A DNA stretch of 64,000 bases from Cunninghamia lanceolata (lineage: Eukaryota; Streptophyta; Pinopsida; Cupressales; Cupressaceae): NCBI GenBank assembly GCA_027924645.1, contig BSBN01000809.1, positions 47,894,001-47,958,000 on the forward strand, written 5' to 3'. The position numbers and the translations under genes were made by a program. The notes below the pieces were generated by a model, which was not told the DNA's origin, made no database searches, and was given only the letters and a program-made list of their open reading frames with translations. Below, in pieces: positions 34,580 to 46,215 of the stretch (the stretch's first letter is position 1; the number at the start of each line of letters is the position of its first letter).

Positions 34580-36820
34580 TTTTAAACAAAATTTTCACTT
34601 TCTAACACCTATAGCAACTAATCCATTAAGAATTTGAAGATGATGTGAACTAGTGATTTTTGAGATTTTATGTGTAGATTTAAATGTATTTTTTAAAAAA
34701 TTTAAGAAATAATTTATGAATTTTTTACGTAACTTTTAATAACATATTTTTTATAGTTAACAATATTTTTAAAAAGTGACATTTATACCATACAACATAA
34801 TTTTTTTATAGAAATGAAAAATTATGAATTTTTAAACATAGATTTATAGCACCAATATCTAGTGTGCAGATATTTTTTTTTGTAATTTTTTGTTGCATAT
34901 TTTTTAATTAATTTTTGAAGTGAGAACATTGGTTTATACCATACACCATAACTTTTTCTATATGTATTCAAGTTCACTTCTTTATGTATTCAGACATAGG
35001 TGTATACCCAATAATGTTTGAATTGTATTGCATTGTTAAGGCATTTATGTCAATTTTGAATACATCCCTACTCCTCGAGAGGTTGAAAGTCTCTGTAATG
35101 CCCTTGGACGAGAAATCTACATAGGTCCAGCCTTGGTGTTCAACATGCCGATTGACTAGATTGTATTTTTTTGCACACTAGATAACTGATTCCAAGGAGT
35201 CCATGGCAACTGGAAATCCTACCGCATTATGCATGTTGATGCTGGCAATGTTCCTCAACACTTCACTTGCATTGTGGGCATGGATCTTCACCCTGAATGA
35301 ATCAATATCCACATTGCTACAGTGAGTGTCTGAGGCGAGACCTAATTTGCACCATACCCCTCCAGGAGTATGACCCATTGGGTCCTTGAACTTAAAATCC
35401 CTTTGTTTCAACCTTTTCATCATCATGTACTACATGATGCACACACACCAAAATTATCTGCATGTGTGGGGGCTAGGGCTACAGATTAATTTATTTCAAT
35501 GCCCTACTTAAAACTAAATTCTAACATGATATAGGGTTATGGGTTAAAACTTAAAGAGAATAACAAAATTTTACTCTAGTAAATAAGCCAATCAGATTTA
35601 CCCTAAGTAAACAAAATTACCCTACTGTAATCAACAAATTAAAGGTGTTGTCTTATACATACCTATGTGAGTGGAAGTTGACCTTTGTAAAGATTATGTA
35701 ATGGATGTCCGTTTACCTTTGGCACGTTCTGTTCCACTATCTCGTTTTGTAATTTCCACTTCCATTCTCCTTAAGATCTCTGCAAATTCTTGATAGGTTA
35801 TTGAATTCTTTGTGATTAACAAATTGATCCAATTACATTTTTATCTCTCGTAAAATTCACTAAGTGTAGATGCATTCAATACATTGGTATAGTACGTGGG
35901 CAATTACTCACTAGGAGTGGGGAAACATGATGTAGCTGGATTAGTTCTGATTTAAATTTAAAATCCAATGGCAAAAAGCAATTCACTTTATGGGATCTTA
36001 ATGTGGACAGGACTGGATGGACATCAAAACCTCATACATGATATCCGGTCAAGATGTCCTGTGGAAATGTCCAGTCTGACTTTAGCTAATCTAGGGTAAA
36101 GGGATATCATGAATGACTTGTTTGGATGACATCATCATTTTCATGGTCAAACTTACGTTGACTAGATGTTTGGGTGAGTGGTTATTCACATCCTATTTAG
36201 AAGACATCTGGGAATGTCCAATTAGAATATGTTAGGTTGAAAATGTCCAGTTGAAAAGTCAGCGATCAATGAGACAAAAGAAGCCAATCATAATGTTTGG
36301 ACAGAATCTGGATGTAGAAATGGACATGACAAATGTTTGGTCAAAATATCCTGTCCGGTCAGATCAAGCACTCCTTTCTTATGCTTCAGGTCTAGAACTA
36401 TAAGGATTTAAATTTGATAGCTTCTATAGGATTTGGACATAGATTTACTTAGCATGCTAATATCCGAATCAGGTTGGGAAATTAATTGATCATATTTGAA
36501 TTTGGCTTCAGGTCTGAACATTTTTATAAAGCTCTTGCAACTCAATATGGACATTGAACATGACCTAGACATCTTGTAAAGGTCTGTGTCCAGTTGACTA
36601 GAATATTTGATTGACCAGAACATCCAGTTTGCGTAACTTGCCTATTTTAACAAATTTTTAAAAACTTCAAAAGGCAACCCAGCTAAAATTCCATCCTCTA
36701 TCCATCCAAGAGCACTTTAGGGGACACTTTGTAACTTGAAATCCACTCTCAGTAACTTGACATTTTACCTAGACTGCCCAAGCAAACAACAAAAGACCAA
36801 CCAAGTAGAAAAATGGGTTG
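34580..36820. other. Unassigned repeat-like DNA
   Basis: AT-rich and without recognised genes apart from a short minus-strand frame at 35178-35426. The part at 36000-36640 has repeated GTCCAGT/GGACAT words and may be the body of the minus-strand LTR whose head is at 36868. Confidence 0.4.
35178..35426 (-). pseudogene. Short minus-strand frame, unrecognised
   Basis: 82 codons with less biased composition than the surroundings, within a locally GC-richer block (35040-35440). I recognise no family. It may be a fragment of a host exon or of a transposon protein. Confidence 0.25.
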
Positions 36821-36868
36821 GGTCCGCATTTTGCCAGGGCAAAATGGGGTGTGTTGTGAGACCACACA
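36821..36868 (-). repeat. LTR head of a minus-strand element related to A
   Basis: Read on the minus strand: TGTGTGGTCTCACAACACAC, CCCCATTTTGCC, then GCAAAATGCGGACCC. The same word order is at about 25594-25645. A purine-rich AGGGGG lies just upstream on the minus strand (36872-36885 area), consistent with a polypurine tract. The other end of this LTR was not found. Confidence 0.45.
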
Positions 36869-37017
36869 ATAGGAAGCCCCCTATAAACTAATTTTTTTAT
36901 GAAGCGTTTCTGATTCTCCAGGTCATCATAAGATGCAAGAGAAGAGCATACTTTGTTTTTAAGAAAGAATTGGAACCCATATTTCCTAAAAAGTTGCTAA
37001 CCCACAACTCATAACCA

Positions 37018-37028
37018 CTCTGATACCA
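37018..37028 (-). other. Minus-strand primer binding site (initiator Met type)
   Basis: On the minus strand TGGTATCAGAG directly follows an LTR end CTAACA. This is the usual primer site of Ty1/copia elements and some Ty3/gypsy elements. Confidence 0.75.
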
Positions 37029-37472
37029 TGTTAGATTTGGTTGTGAAGCCACCCATAATCAAAATGACTGAAGGAAAGAAAGAACATAAATCTAGAGATG
37101 AGATAAATTAACACTCCCTTGCACTGAATTGAACTAGCAAATTGGAGAGGTTCAAGTGTTGTATATATGGCAAGATAAAGGAAAATATTTTCAAGAGGAG
37201 TAATAACTCCCAACTACCCAAAATAGGTGAGAGTTATACCTACTTGGTAAATGCTAGATTACATGGTTACACCTACTAAGATAAAGACAAATTAATGGTT
37301 ATGAGAGGTGGCAAATAAATCCCAAAGAGGGTGTGAGGTTCAACTACCCAAAGGTGGGTGAGAGTGACACATGTAACTGCTAGATTATGCCACGTGTCCT
37401 CATATTAACCATGTCTAATATAACCTAAGCAAGCTTAATAATATGTGTAGGAAAAACAAATATTCTCTAACA
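37029..37472 (-). repeat. 444-bp LTR of a minus-strand, probably Ty1/copia element
   Basis: Bounded on the plus strand by TGTTAG (37029) and CTAACA (ending 37472), a perfect 6-bp terminal inverted repeat, with the primer site adjoining. No gag-pol follows: the next 150 bp to the left are noncoding and then another LTR head begins. It is an orphan 5' end. Confidence 0.65.
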
Positions 37473-37550
37473 TAAGGAAAATAAAAAACCTACACTAACA
37501 AAGTTGTGCAGGATAATCCTTGGCATTACACAAGTGATGAATGATGTGAA

Positions 37551-37750
37551 GGGCTACACAAGAGTTGGGATGTGTCTTATGAGTTATGTAATATGGTTCT
37601 AAGCATTATGTCAATGGTGCATGAAGCAAAGAGCTACACATGATGGTGTGGAATGGTTCCTAGTGTAGTGTAGGTGGTGCATGCTACAAGTAGCTATATA
37701 TGTTGGTGTGACATGATTCCTAGCACTATGTGCATGTCATACGGTGCAAT
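37551..37750. repeat. Degenerate tandem repeat, about 60 bp
   Basis: Units beginning near 37551, 37631 and 37691 share AGCTACACA/AGCTATATA, GGTGTG and GGTTCCTAG/GATTCCTAG words in order. The last two are exactly 60 bp apart. Confidence 0.5.
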
Positions 37751-38535
37751 GAACATTGCACATGAGGTTGTGTAATGTTGTGCAAATGACTAAGGCTAGT
37801 GCATGAGATTGTATGGTAATGCACAATTCAAGTGGGATGGTGTTTATAGACACTATTTAAGAAACTTGCTAAGTGAGGGTCACGTTCTCCTCAATCAAGC
37901 CACTAGGTGGACCAATTTAACAATGATGAGCTAAGATTGAAGACATCAAGCAACTATGCATATGCTTAGAATGATGATGCAAGTTACTAATGGCCTTACC
38001 AAGATGCTCTATGATGTTTCTAGTATGCTCTTATGTGAATAGTCTTTTGATTATTCCAAGATCATATAAATGCATTAAAGCTGGTTCTTATATACACCAC
38101 TCTAGCATGTAATTTGAAATAAGTTACATGTTAATTGGCTCATAATGGCTAATAAGGAAGAAAAACACTAGACCAATTTAAAAATTTAAATTTAAAAATG
38201 TGGGGTTCAAATATGCATGTGTACAAGTGACCTAGGTCAAATTTGCATTTGTGAGCCTAAACTTGACTGATGAATGGTGGAACTTGTTGATCATATTCAA
38301 ACCCTTAGAACATATAGATATGGAATGAGTCTAAGGTATAAATATTTGTCAAAGTCCATGTAAAACTATACCATCTTATATACTAATCAATACATAAAAA
38401 TAACCCAATTAAAATAAACCTAAAACATTAAAAAAAAGACATGTATGTGCAATTTTTACAATTACAATATGGTTGAACATAAATATAAAAAGAATTTAAA
38501 TAAAAAACCAAAACAAAATATTCATGCTTAATAAT

Positions 38536-38897
38536 CCTGCTAACCCTTGGATGAGTTTTAGAAAAATATGTTTTCTACTCTGTGTATGACTACAAGGTTT
38601 TGTACCTTGCAATTTCTTTATTATTTTGCAATTTTCCCATTTGGGCCATTGGACGTCACTTTAAATTCTAATTATTGACATAAAGAAAATCATGTGACTT
38701 CCACAAAACATGAATAATATCTCTTTTTTAATAGATGGATCTATGGTATGCAAGAAAAAATTTACAAAGATCATAGAGAAATTACATGGTACAAGTTAAA
38801 ATTTGGGGAAATAATAAAGAAATTATAGGGTACAAATCATTAGAGTCCTGCACAGAGTAGAACATCTTTTTTTCAAAACTTATCTAAGGGGAGCAGG
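38536..38897. mobile_element. Foldback / MITE-like element
   Basis: About 38536-38625 and the reverse complement of about 38806-38897 align over some 90 bp at roughly 75-80% by eye. They share CCTGC ends, TCTACTCTGTG, TTTGTACC and AATTTCTTTATTATT. The spacer of about 180 bp has no coding capacity. A non-autonomous DNA transposon or foldback element is the simplest reading. I did not find a clear target duplication. Confidence 0.55.
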
Positions 38898-41417
38898 AAA
38901 CTTCGGTCCGCGAGGGATGTACAAGAGCACAACCTTTCAAGGAAATATGTTTGTGAGCAAACTATTCATAGTTGTCAATAAGCAATAAGAATAAGATAAA
39001 CGTAAATAATGCTAGTCCAATGGAGGCTATTCTTAAAGATCATCCACTTAAACAATCAAAGGTCAATTTTGGTCAATAAAAATAGGGAAATACTTACCAC
39101 TTTTTGTTGTGGATGAGGTGTAAAATTGCTATTGACTATTTGACCATTGAAATGGATGATGTTTAAGTAGAGTGGTCCAATGGATCAACATAAAGCCAGT
39201 AGGATGAAATTAAAAGTAAATAAAAAGATTTCTTATCTAAATTAGATTTTAACAATTATAACAATTAATATAATTTAATTAAGAGTTATAATATATTATA
39301 GATAGAATTTAAAAATTAAGAAGAATGAAAGAATATAGATCATTTTAGTAGTTGATAGATATTTATTGTTTGATTAAAATTTTGAATAATAGTTTAGAAT
39401 TGCTTAAATTTTGATGTATTGGAAGAAGAACGATGAAATCTAAATTAATTTGTTCTTAGAATTTGTCTGTAGGATCAAAGCCACAGTTATGAGAGTGGCC
39501 CTTTTGTTGTGGATTTGAACTTTTTCTATGGGATTGAACCTATGGTCTTCAAATAATTCGTACATGCAACATGAAGCTTCACTTGATATTTGTACCTATA
39601 ATGAAGGGACTTAGTGGAGTTGAAGACCATTGTTGGAACTTTCTTTGTGAATGGAAATGCTTGAGACTTCCTCAATTATAGTCAAGCATCATTGATTAAT
39701 TCAAAGAATTTGATAAGATTGGAAGAGAACAAGCACTAAATGACAATGACGATGATATGATTATGATGACACTAGGTGATTGAGGCTTGAAACTTGATGT
39801 AACAAAATGAAATGTAATGGATGTACAAGTGAGATAGTGCAAGAACTATGGTTTCAATGTGTTTTGATGCAAAGGTCAATGTGGTTGATGCAATCGATTG
39901 AGTAATAACTAAAAAGTTGATCCCTTGTGATATATGGATGTGATGAGCTTATTCTAAAGAATCCCTAGTAACTTTTGTTGTGAGTTTGGAGGATTCATAA
40001 GAAATGTGTGAGGGTTTGTAGCATTTTCTTGTGTATTGTTTTAGTTTGGAGTATTTGTAGGGTTTTCTTGTGCAACTTTTCTTTTGTAAGATTGGCAAGG
40101 TTTAAATCTTTATGTTCTTCCACATTTTTCTTGACTTGAGGATTTTGAGATGTTGGGTTACAAAATTTGAAATATGAAGAACAAATTAAAAAATCAAAAA
40201 TTAAACCTAATTTAAAACAACAAAACTAAGAAAGGATGAATCCTACATCATCTAGTGCACACTATAGGTGATGCAAAAGTGACTATCTTAAAGAGACCTT
40301 CAAATTTGATAAGTCCCACTTACAATGTTATACTAAGATTCATGATATGGTTGGAAAATAGAGTGGATAGGAGGGATTTGTGACTATTTTTTATAATTTT
40401 ATATCAAAGTAATGTAGTCATGCTACATATTGGTATATCATTAACACATAAGATGATTGTGTTATAACATGAAAATTTTATGGCTTGAATATTTGATCCA
40501 TAATGCAACCACATTTTGTTTGAAATCATGATTTTAACCATTTTTTAGTCCCCCATCTCCATGCACTTACCCACTTAAAAAGACCCAATAATAAATTGGA
40601 CATAACCTACAATTGTTTGTCTATCACTTTTCTCTTGAGATGAAGATTCCTCACTGAGTTGAGCAATAGTGAGTTGTCCTCCACCACACCAAGGCCACAT
40701 AAGTAGTCCTCATGCTAACGTCGAAACCAACCCTACCATTTAGAATTGCAAGTAAATAGTATCCCACTTAATAACTATAAATAATACAAAATTCAACATA
40801 ATATCCCATGTCATAAAAAGGCATCAAAGTGGAGGTGATAATGAATCACGTATGTGCCAACATGAAGGAGATCAATTTCCAACCTATAAATGAGTATGTA
40901 ACATACTAATATTTTGTGGACTTCAAGTCCACAAAGTCTCCCCAAACCTGTCTCACGCCGCAAAATAGGATTCAGATTGCCAAAAACCAAGTCTTAGTTA
41001 CTTCAAACATCTTCAAAAATCACATTTATGTGCCATCTTTTCCAAATCACTGTAGTCTGTCATTATTAAATCATCTGTGACCAGATTTTTATTACTTACC
41101 AGGCACCAATTTCTCTTTTAACGCCATCTGTGAGAGCTCAATATGACATCCAACGCCTACAATGAATTGGAAATATCTTAACGTGTGCTGGCATTAATGA
41201 TGAGTACCACCTCCACTAGGTGGCGGTTGCAGCTGCTCTGACGAATATTTCAATTTTTGTGTGTAGTAGGGAGTAGGGAGTAGGTAGATCTCTTGTCGCT
41301 TATGTCTCTCCATTGCAAGAACATGTCTTGTTGAGGTGGAGAAGACTTCAAGGCTTTTTCATTAACACGTTCACTCGTCTTCCGCTCCCTCTTGTTTCTT
41401 TTAAAGCCTTGTCTACT
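38898..41417. other. Unassigned intergenic DNA
   Basis: No gene, LTR or clear repeat recognised. AT-rich until about 40900, then more balanced toward the receptor gene. Confidence 0.4.
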
Positions 41418-41483
41418 CTACGACTAAGAAAGGAGGTATCCAGAGGATGTCTTAGTCGTAGAAGCAAATATGACTAAGACATC
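41418..41483. promoter_or_regulatory. Two overlapping inverted repeats upstream of the receptor gene
   Basis: CTACGACTAAG (41418-41428) pairs with CTTAGTCGTAG (41451-41461). GATGTCTTAGTC (41446-41457) also pairs with GACTAAGACATC (41472-41483). Both are perfect and share the middle arm, so two hairpins exclude each other. Three copies of the core GACTAAG or its complement result. It lies about 620-680 bp before the receptor start codon. Confidence 0.6.
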
Positions 41484-41515
41484 TTCCTCGACAAGCGGCA
41501 GACGTGTCTAGTTTT

Positions 41516-41731
41516 CTACCCTAATCTCATTTTTATCTTCACCGTTAAATCCATAAGAAATTTAAAAAAAATCAAATTGTGTACAAGAAAAGAACTTGCA
41601 GCCATTGCCATCATGGTTGCGCAGGCCAAAGATTGTGCACCGTCGAATGCATTCCACCTGCCATGCGTGTACCCCGGGTTCAGCAGGAATTCCACAATGG
41701 CCACCCCCACATACGCACCATCCACGGTCAC
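41516..41731 (-). CDS. Possible minus-strand gene fragment with a membrane segment
   Basis: A 71-codon frame with a hydrophobic stretch (Ala/Met-rich, then Leu-Ile-Phe-Phe) and a basic end. Composition is protein-like but I cannot name a family. A plus-strand frame (41596-42024) overlaps it and looks less protein-like. It may be an exon of a divergent gene or chance. Confidence 0.2.
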   Translation of the reverse strand: MTVDGAYVGVAIVEFLLNPGYTHGRWNAFDGAQSLACATMMAMAASSFLVHNLIFFKFLMDLTVKIKMRLG

Positions 41732-42100
41732 AGGCAGGGATTTTCAATCTCTTCGTCAACAAAGTCCATAAAGCTCACCGTTTTCTCTTCCATCTGCATC
41801 CATCTTCAACCCTCCAAGGAGGACCCGGGCGCCCGGGAATTTGGTGTGTGTCACCATCACAACGACCTTTAATTTGTAATTTGGTTTGCGTTACCATCAC
41901 CACGACTTTCTTTAAGTCGTTGAATAATACAGGGAAAATGACTGACGTTATTGTGTGGGTGGGAGACTTCCTTTCCATACACGGCACTGCCATTTCCTTT
42001 CCACATGTGAAGGGATCTATTTAGCACTCATTTCCCCTGTTGTCTGATCAACTCTTCTTTTTTAAAGTAGAGATAATAAGAATTTTAGTGTGTGGAAGAC

Positions 42101-44956
42101 ATGGAAGCTACGCTTTCATATGGCAGAGTTGCATTTGCAATCATTACAATATCATGCTGCTGCTTCTGCTTCACCTCTTCTCCTGCAATCGCAATTGCAT
42201 GCCCCCTCCCTGAAAGAAATCAGCTTCTGGATTTCAAGGCAGCTGTTGTAGAAGTAGAGGGGGGTAAAAGTCTCAGTTCGTGGCACGGATTCAATTGCTG
42301 CACGTGGAATGGAGTTGGTTGTAACTTCCGCACAGGCCATGTTTCTCGACTGGATTTGAGTGGATACAGTTTGGAAGGCCACATCAGTTCATCTCTGTTT
42401 CAACTGGTACAGTTGGAGCACCTCAATCTCAGTGTCAACAACTTCCGCGGTAATTTCACTCCTCCGCATGATGGAAAGTTGAAGAGACTCACCTTTCTTG
42501 ACTTGTCATTTGCTGGTTATGGAAGTGAACTTGGGGTAAGTGAATTTTATGTGGGTTTGGAAAGCTTATCAAATCTGGCGAGTTTGAAATACCTCTATCT
42601 TGATGGAGCGAACATTTCTGGAACGAAACAGTGGGGTGAAGCTGCTGGCAGTCTATCCAACCTTCAACAACTCAGCATGTCTTACTGTGGGCTTGAAGGA
42701 CCTATTCCCAGTTCCCTTCTCAACCTCACCTCTCTCCTCCATCTCGACCTTTCTGACAATTCTTTGTCAGCGCAAATACCAGCTTGGTTTGAAAATGTGA
42801 CTGCTCACTTGCTCTCACTTGATCTCTCTGGCAATACAGTTCTTGGAGGAGATGTTTCTTTCATTGGACAACAGAAGTCTTTGTTGCTAACCAGCATTGA
42901 TCTTTCACGGACAGCTGTGAAGGGACAAATTCCATCTGCTATAGGGAATATGTCATCCATGGAGAGACTTGACTTGTCAAGCACCAACGTTGAAGGTGAG
43001 ATTCCAGCTGCTATAGGGAATATGTTGTCCTTGCAATATCTTCGTCTGTCAACTAATAAAATCGAAGGTGAGATTCCTCTCTCCCTCGCCAATCTCTCTA
43101 AACTTGTTGAATTGGATCTGTCCATGAACAAGTTAACAGGGGTAATCCCACCTTCCTTGGGCTCACTTTCTTCGCTTGTTCATCTTGGCCTTTATGACAA
43201 CAAATTGAAGGGTACAATTCCATCCACAATTCTAAATCTTGTTAACTTAAGAATTCTTTGGCTCAACTACAACAGTTTAAGCGGCTCCATTTCCCTTTCT
43301 CTATTCGATAATCTCACTAGACTTGAAAACCTGTTTCTTTCTTACAATCACTTAACTGTGAGCATTGATTCAACATGGATTCCACAGTTTGAGCTTTCAT
43401 ATTTGGGACTAGCTTCTTGCAATTTAGATAGAATTCCATCGTTTCTTGTGAACCAATATAACTTGCGCTCTCTGGACCTATCCGCTAATAGTATCTCAAC
43501 AAATATCCCATCCTGGATATGGGATCTACCCATTCTTGATTATATGAACCTTAGTTGTAATCAATTAACAGGTTCGTTGCCGTCTAAACTAACACTCAGG
43601 AATCTTAACCACCTAGATTTGCACAATAACAGCTTAGGAGGTGCTCTTCCTCTTCCTTCTGTTGGTACTGACGTGCTGGACCTGTCAATGAATCAGTTTA
43701 ATGGTTCTATTCCTGTTGATATTGGTGCACATCTTCAAAATACACGGGTCCTATCGTTGTCCAAGAATAATCTGAGTGGAGCCATTCCAGATTCTATCTG
43801 CAATTCACCTTTGGAGGTTCTTGACCTTTCAAAAAATACGCTAAGCAGTGTCATTCCTCCTCATTTAACCAGGAATTGTTCTTTTCTCGTCGTTCTAGAT
43901 TTGACGGAAAATCATCTGGAAGGTAAAATGCCAGCAGAATGGGGAAACCTGAAAGAGATTCGTACATTGAAGCTCAATGGTAATCATTTGAGAGGAGTTA
44001 TTCCTTCATCCATTGCAAAATGCACATCTCTGCAAGCATTGGATTTGGGAAATAATAATTTGGAAGGCAACATCCCCCCTTGGATTGGAAAGCTATCACA
44101 ACTGCACGTGTTGGTGTTGAGGTCCAACCAATTTCAAGGCAGTGTTCCACCTGAGGTAATTGGCCTTCCAAATCTTCAAATTCTGGACCTTTCTGGCAAC
44201 CACCTTTCAGGACCTATTCCAACCAACCTTTCAAACTTGCTTGCAATGGTCAATGCATCACAGAGTAATTCAAGCCATCTCGAAGAACACAGTGAATATG
44301 GTACGTATACAAATCAGATTACAATTTCTTGGAAAGGTTGGGATGTTGAGTTTGTGGAAGTTCTTTTCATTCTGAAATCTATTGATCTTTCAAACAACAA
44401 TTTATCGGGGAGCATTCCTCTCAAAATGGGATCCCTTCAAGGCCTGATAGTCCTTAACCTTTCAAGGAATCATCTCAGTGGCCGAATCCCAAGAACATTG
44501 GGAAGCATGGAGCAGCTAGAGTCTCTGGACCTCTCGGTAAATAGGTTGAATGGCAACATTCCATTAGAACTTCAATTCTTGAGTTATTTGGAATTCTTGA
44601 ATCTATCTTACAACATGCTTCATGGAAAAGTTCCCCACGGAGGGCAGTTTCTAACCTTTGGAGAGTCATCCTACTTAGGCAATGCTAACCTAAGTGGGAT
44701 TCCATTTACCAATACAGCAGTCTGTAACAACTCTTCTGGCTATGACAATTGCACAAGCATTGATACAAGTGGTGAAACAGAGAATTCAGATGCTGAAATA
44801 ATGGGGTGGGCCTTGTCATTTGGATTGAGTTATGCTTTGGGATTCACTATTGTGATCGCAGTTTTGACTTTCAACAACAAGGTGAGAAGCTCACTCTTCA
44901 ATTTATATGATGCTATAATTTTCGCTGTTGATCTGTGTATAAGAGGGGGTAGATGA
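42101..44956 (+). CDS. Leucine-rich-repeat receptor-like protein (RLP), intact
   Basis: 951 residues in a single exon from ATG 42101; the frame is open for three codons upstream but has no earlier ATG. Order: signal peptide (about 1-34, hydrophobic with Cys-rich core), LRR N-cap with a W-x(n)-C-C-x-W-x-G-V-x-C motif (about 60-80), about 26 LRRs of the plant extracellular L-x-x-L-x-L-x-x-N-x-L-x-G-x-I-P type, an island (about residues 720-755, with Y-x(n)-I-x-W-K-G), four more LRRs, a C-cap with Cys pairs, one transmembrane helix (about 902-924, with Gly-x-x-x-Ala) and a short basic tail without kinase. Plasma-membrane receptors of this family sense pathogen or developmental ligands and signal through partner kinases such as SOBIR1. 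The ligand is unknown. Many N-glycosylation sites are visible. No stop or frameshift. Confidence 0.93.
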   Translation: MEATLSYGRVAFAIITISCCCFCFTSSPAIAIACPLPERNQLLDFKAAVVEVEGGKSLSSWHGFNCCTWNGVGCNFRTGHVSRLDLSGYSLEGHISSSLFQLVQLEHLNLSVNNFRGNFTPPHDGKLKRLTFLDLSFAGYGSELGVSEFYVGLESLSNLASLKYLYLDGANISGTKQWGEAAGSLSNLQQLSMSYCGLEGPIPSSLLNLTSLLHLDLSDNSLSAQIPAWFENVTAHLLSLDLSGNTVLGGDVSFIGQQKSLLLTSIDLSRTAVKGQIPSAIGNMSSMERLDLSSTNVEGEIPAAIGNMLSLQYLRLSTNKIEGEIPLSLANLSKLVELDLSMNKLTGVIPPSLGSLSSLVHLGLYDNKLKGTIPSTILNLVNLRILWLNYNSLSGSISLSLFDNLTRLENLFLSYNHLTVSIDSTWIPQFELSYLGLASCNLDRIPSFLVNQYNLRSLDLSANSISTNIPSWIWDLPILDYMNLSCNQLTGSLPSKLTLRNLNHLDLHNNSLGGALPLPSVGTDVLDLSMNQFNGSIPVDIGAHLQNTRVLSLSKNNLSGAIPDSICNSPLEVLDLSKNTLSSVIPPHLTRNCSFLVVLDLTENHLEGKMPAEWGNLKEIRTLKLNGNHLRGVIPSSIAKCTSLQALDLGNNNLEGNIPPWIGKLSQLHVLVLRSNQFQGSVPPEVIGLPNLQILDLSGNHLSGPIPTNLSNLLAMVNASQSNSSHLEEHSEYGTYTNQITISWKGWDVEFVEVLFILKSIDLSNNNLSGSIPLKMGSLQGLIVLNLSRNHLSGRIPRTLGSMEQLESLDLSVNRLNGNIPLELQFLSYLEFLNLSYNMLHGKVPHGGQFLTFGESSYLGNANLSGIPFTNTAVCNNSSGYDNCTSIDTSGETENSDAEIMGWALSFGLSYALGFTIVIAVLTFNNKVRSSLFNLYDAIIFAVDLCIRGGR

Positions 44957-45109
44957 AAGTAGATACCATGGTAAGATGTTTTTATTATTGGTATATGGCT
45001 AGTGCAAATTTATAAGCACAAGGTGAGCTAGAAATTTCTCACCTAAACATTTCAGTGGGTAAATATATGTAATTCATGTCTTCTTGATTTTAGCTGTTCT
45101 AGTACAAGG

Positions 45110-45110
<1 letters not shown>

Positions 45111-45196
<86 letters not shown>
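45111..45196. repeat. (TA)n microsatellite, about 85 bp
   Basis: Uninterrupted TA dinucleotide run about 155 bp after the receptor stop codon, possibly in the 3' UTR. AATAAA at 45262-45267 follows it. Confidence 0.95.
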
Positions 45197-45200
<4 letters not shown>

Positions 45201-46215
45201 GGAGTTGGAACTTGTTTTATAATTATTGTTTTAATTTAATGTGTAATATATAGTTGTAAAGAATAAAATTGTATACTTTATGTTTTTGAATTTATTTATC
45301 ATAAATATATATTTATAATATTTAATTTAATGTATTTGGTGTATTAATTGAGTTTTATTTTATAACCCATCACTTAATTGCTACTATAGATCACTTAAAT
45401 CCATATCAATTGTTATTGTCAAATTTTTTCTACTTAGAGATATGTTGAATGATGCAATCAAGTCCTTGGATTTAGAAATTTTTAATATTCTTAAAGTGAT
45501 AAAGAAATTTATACTTTGAGTCACTATAAAAATTATATATTTAATACAAACGTTTAAAATCTTAATTGTAAAAAAAGGTACTTAGATAAAATATTATTGT
45601 TCACTCCAAAAATTGATTTCTAATAAGAAAAAAATCATCTATGATATCACTTCTTTATAGTAGATTCGTTAGAACTTTTATAAAATATTTAAGAGATTAT
45701 TTTTAGAGTATACTTTCAACCCAAAATATTCAAAATCTATTTTATTTTATATTATAGGTTACCTATAATCCCTGAACAACATTCTCTATGACTACCACCC
45801 ACATGGTGGCATATACCAAGGTTAAATAAATCTTATGTATAACGTTTTAAAATCTAATTGAAAAGAGTTCAAGATCATGTACTTCATTCATATTGCTATT
45901 TTGAAAACATAAATGTAATTATATGCATTAAATTTCAACTAGTTCTTATGCCATATCAAATGAATAAATTACCCTCTTCATCAAATTATCTTATCCATGT
46001 AAGGATTTCTAGAAGATCCTCTTACATGTCAACATAACTATTCAAGGAACTATTATCCCTTAACAACTAATTCCATTATGTTCACTTGATCTTCTAATTC
46101 AAATTACACATATTAAATAGGCGTGACTACAACCATTTAATGTTTGGAAAAAGATGTCTTGATCTTGCATTCCTAATGTTCATATTTATTTATTATTTTG
46201 TCCTAAAATGAGGAG
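45197..46215. other. AT-rich intergenic DNA
   Basis: No gene or repeat recognised except a possible poly-A signal at 45262. Confidence 0.4.

Noticed and set aside
39000..39190. Weak inverted repeat with TCCAATGGA words at both ends
   Set aside because: Pairing is patchy; not good enough to call an element.
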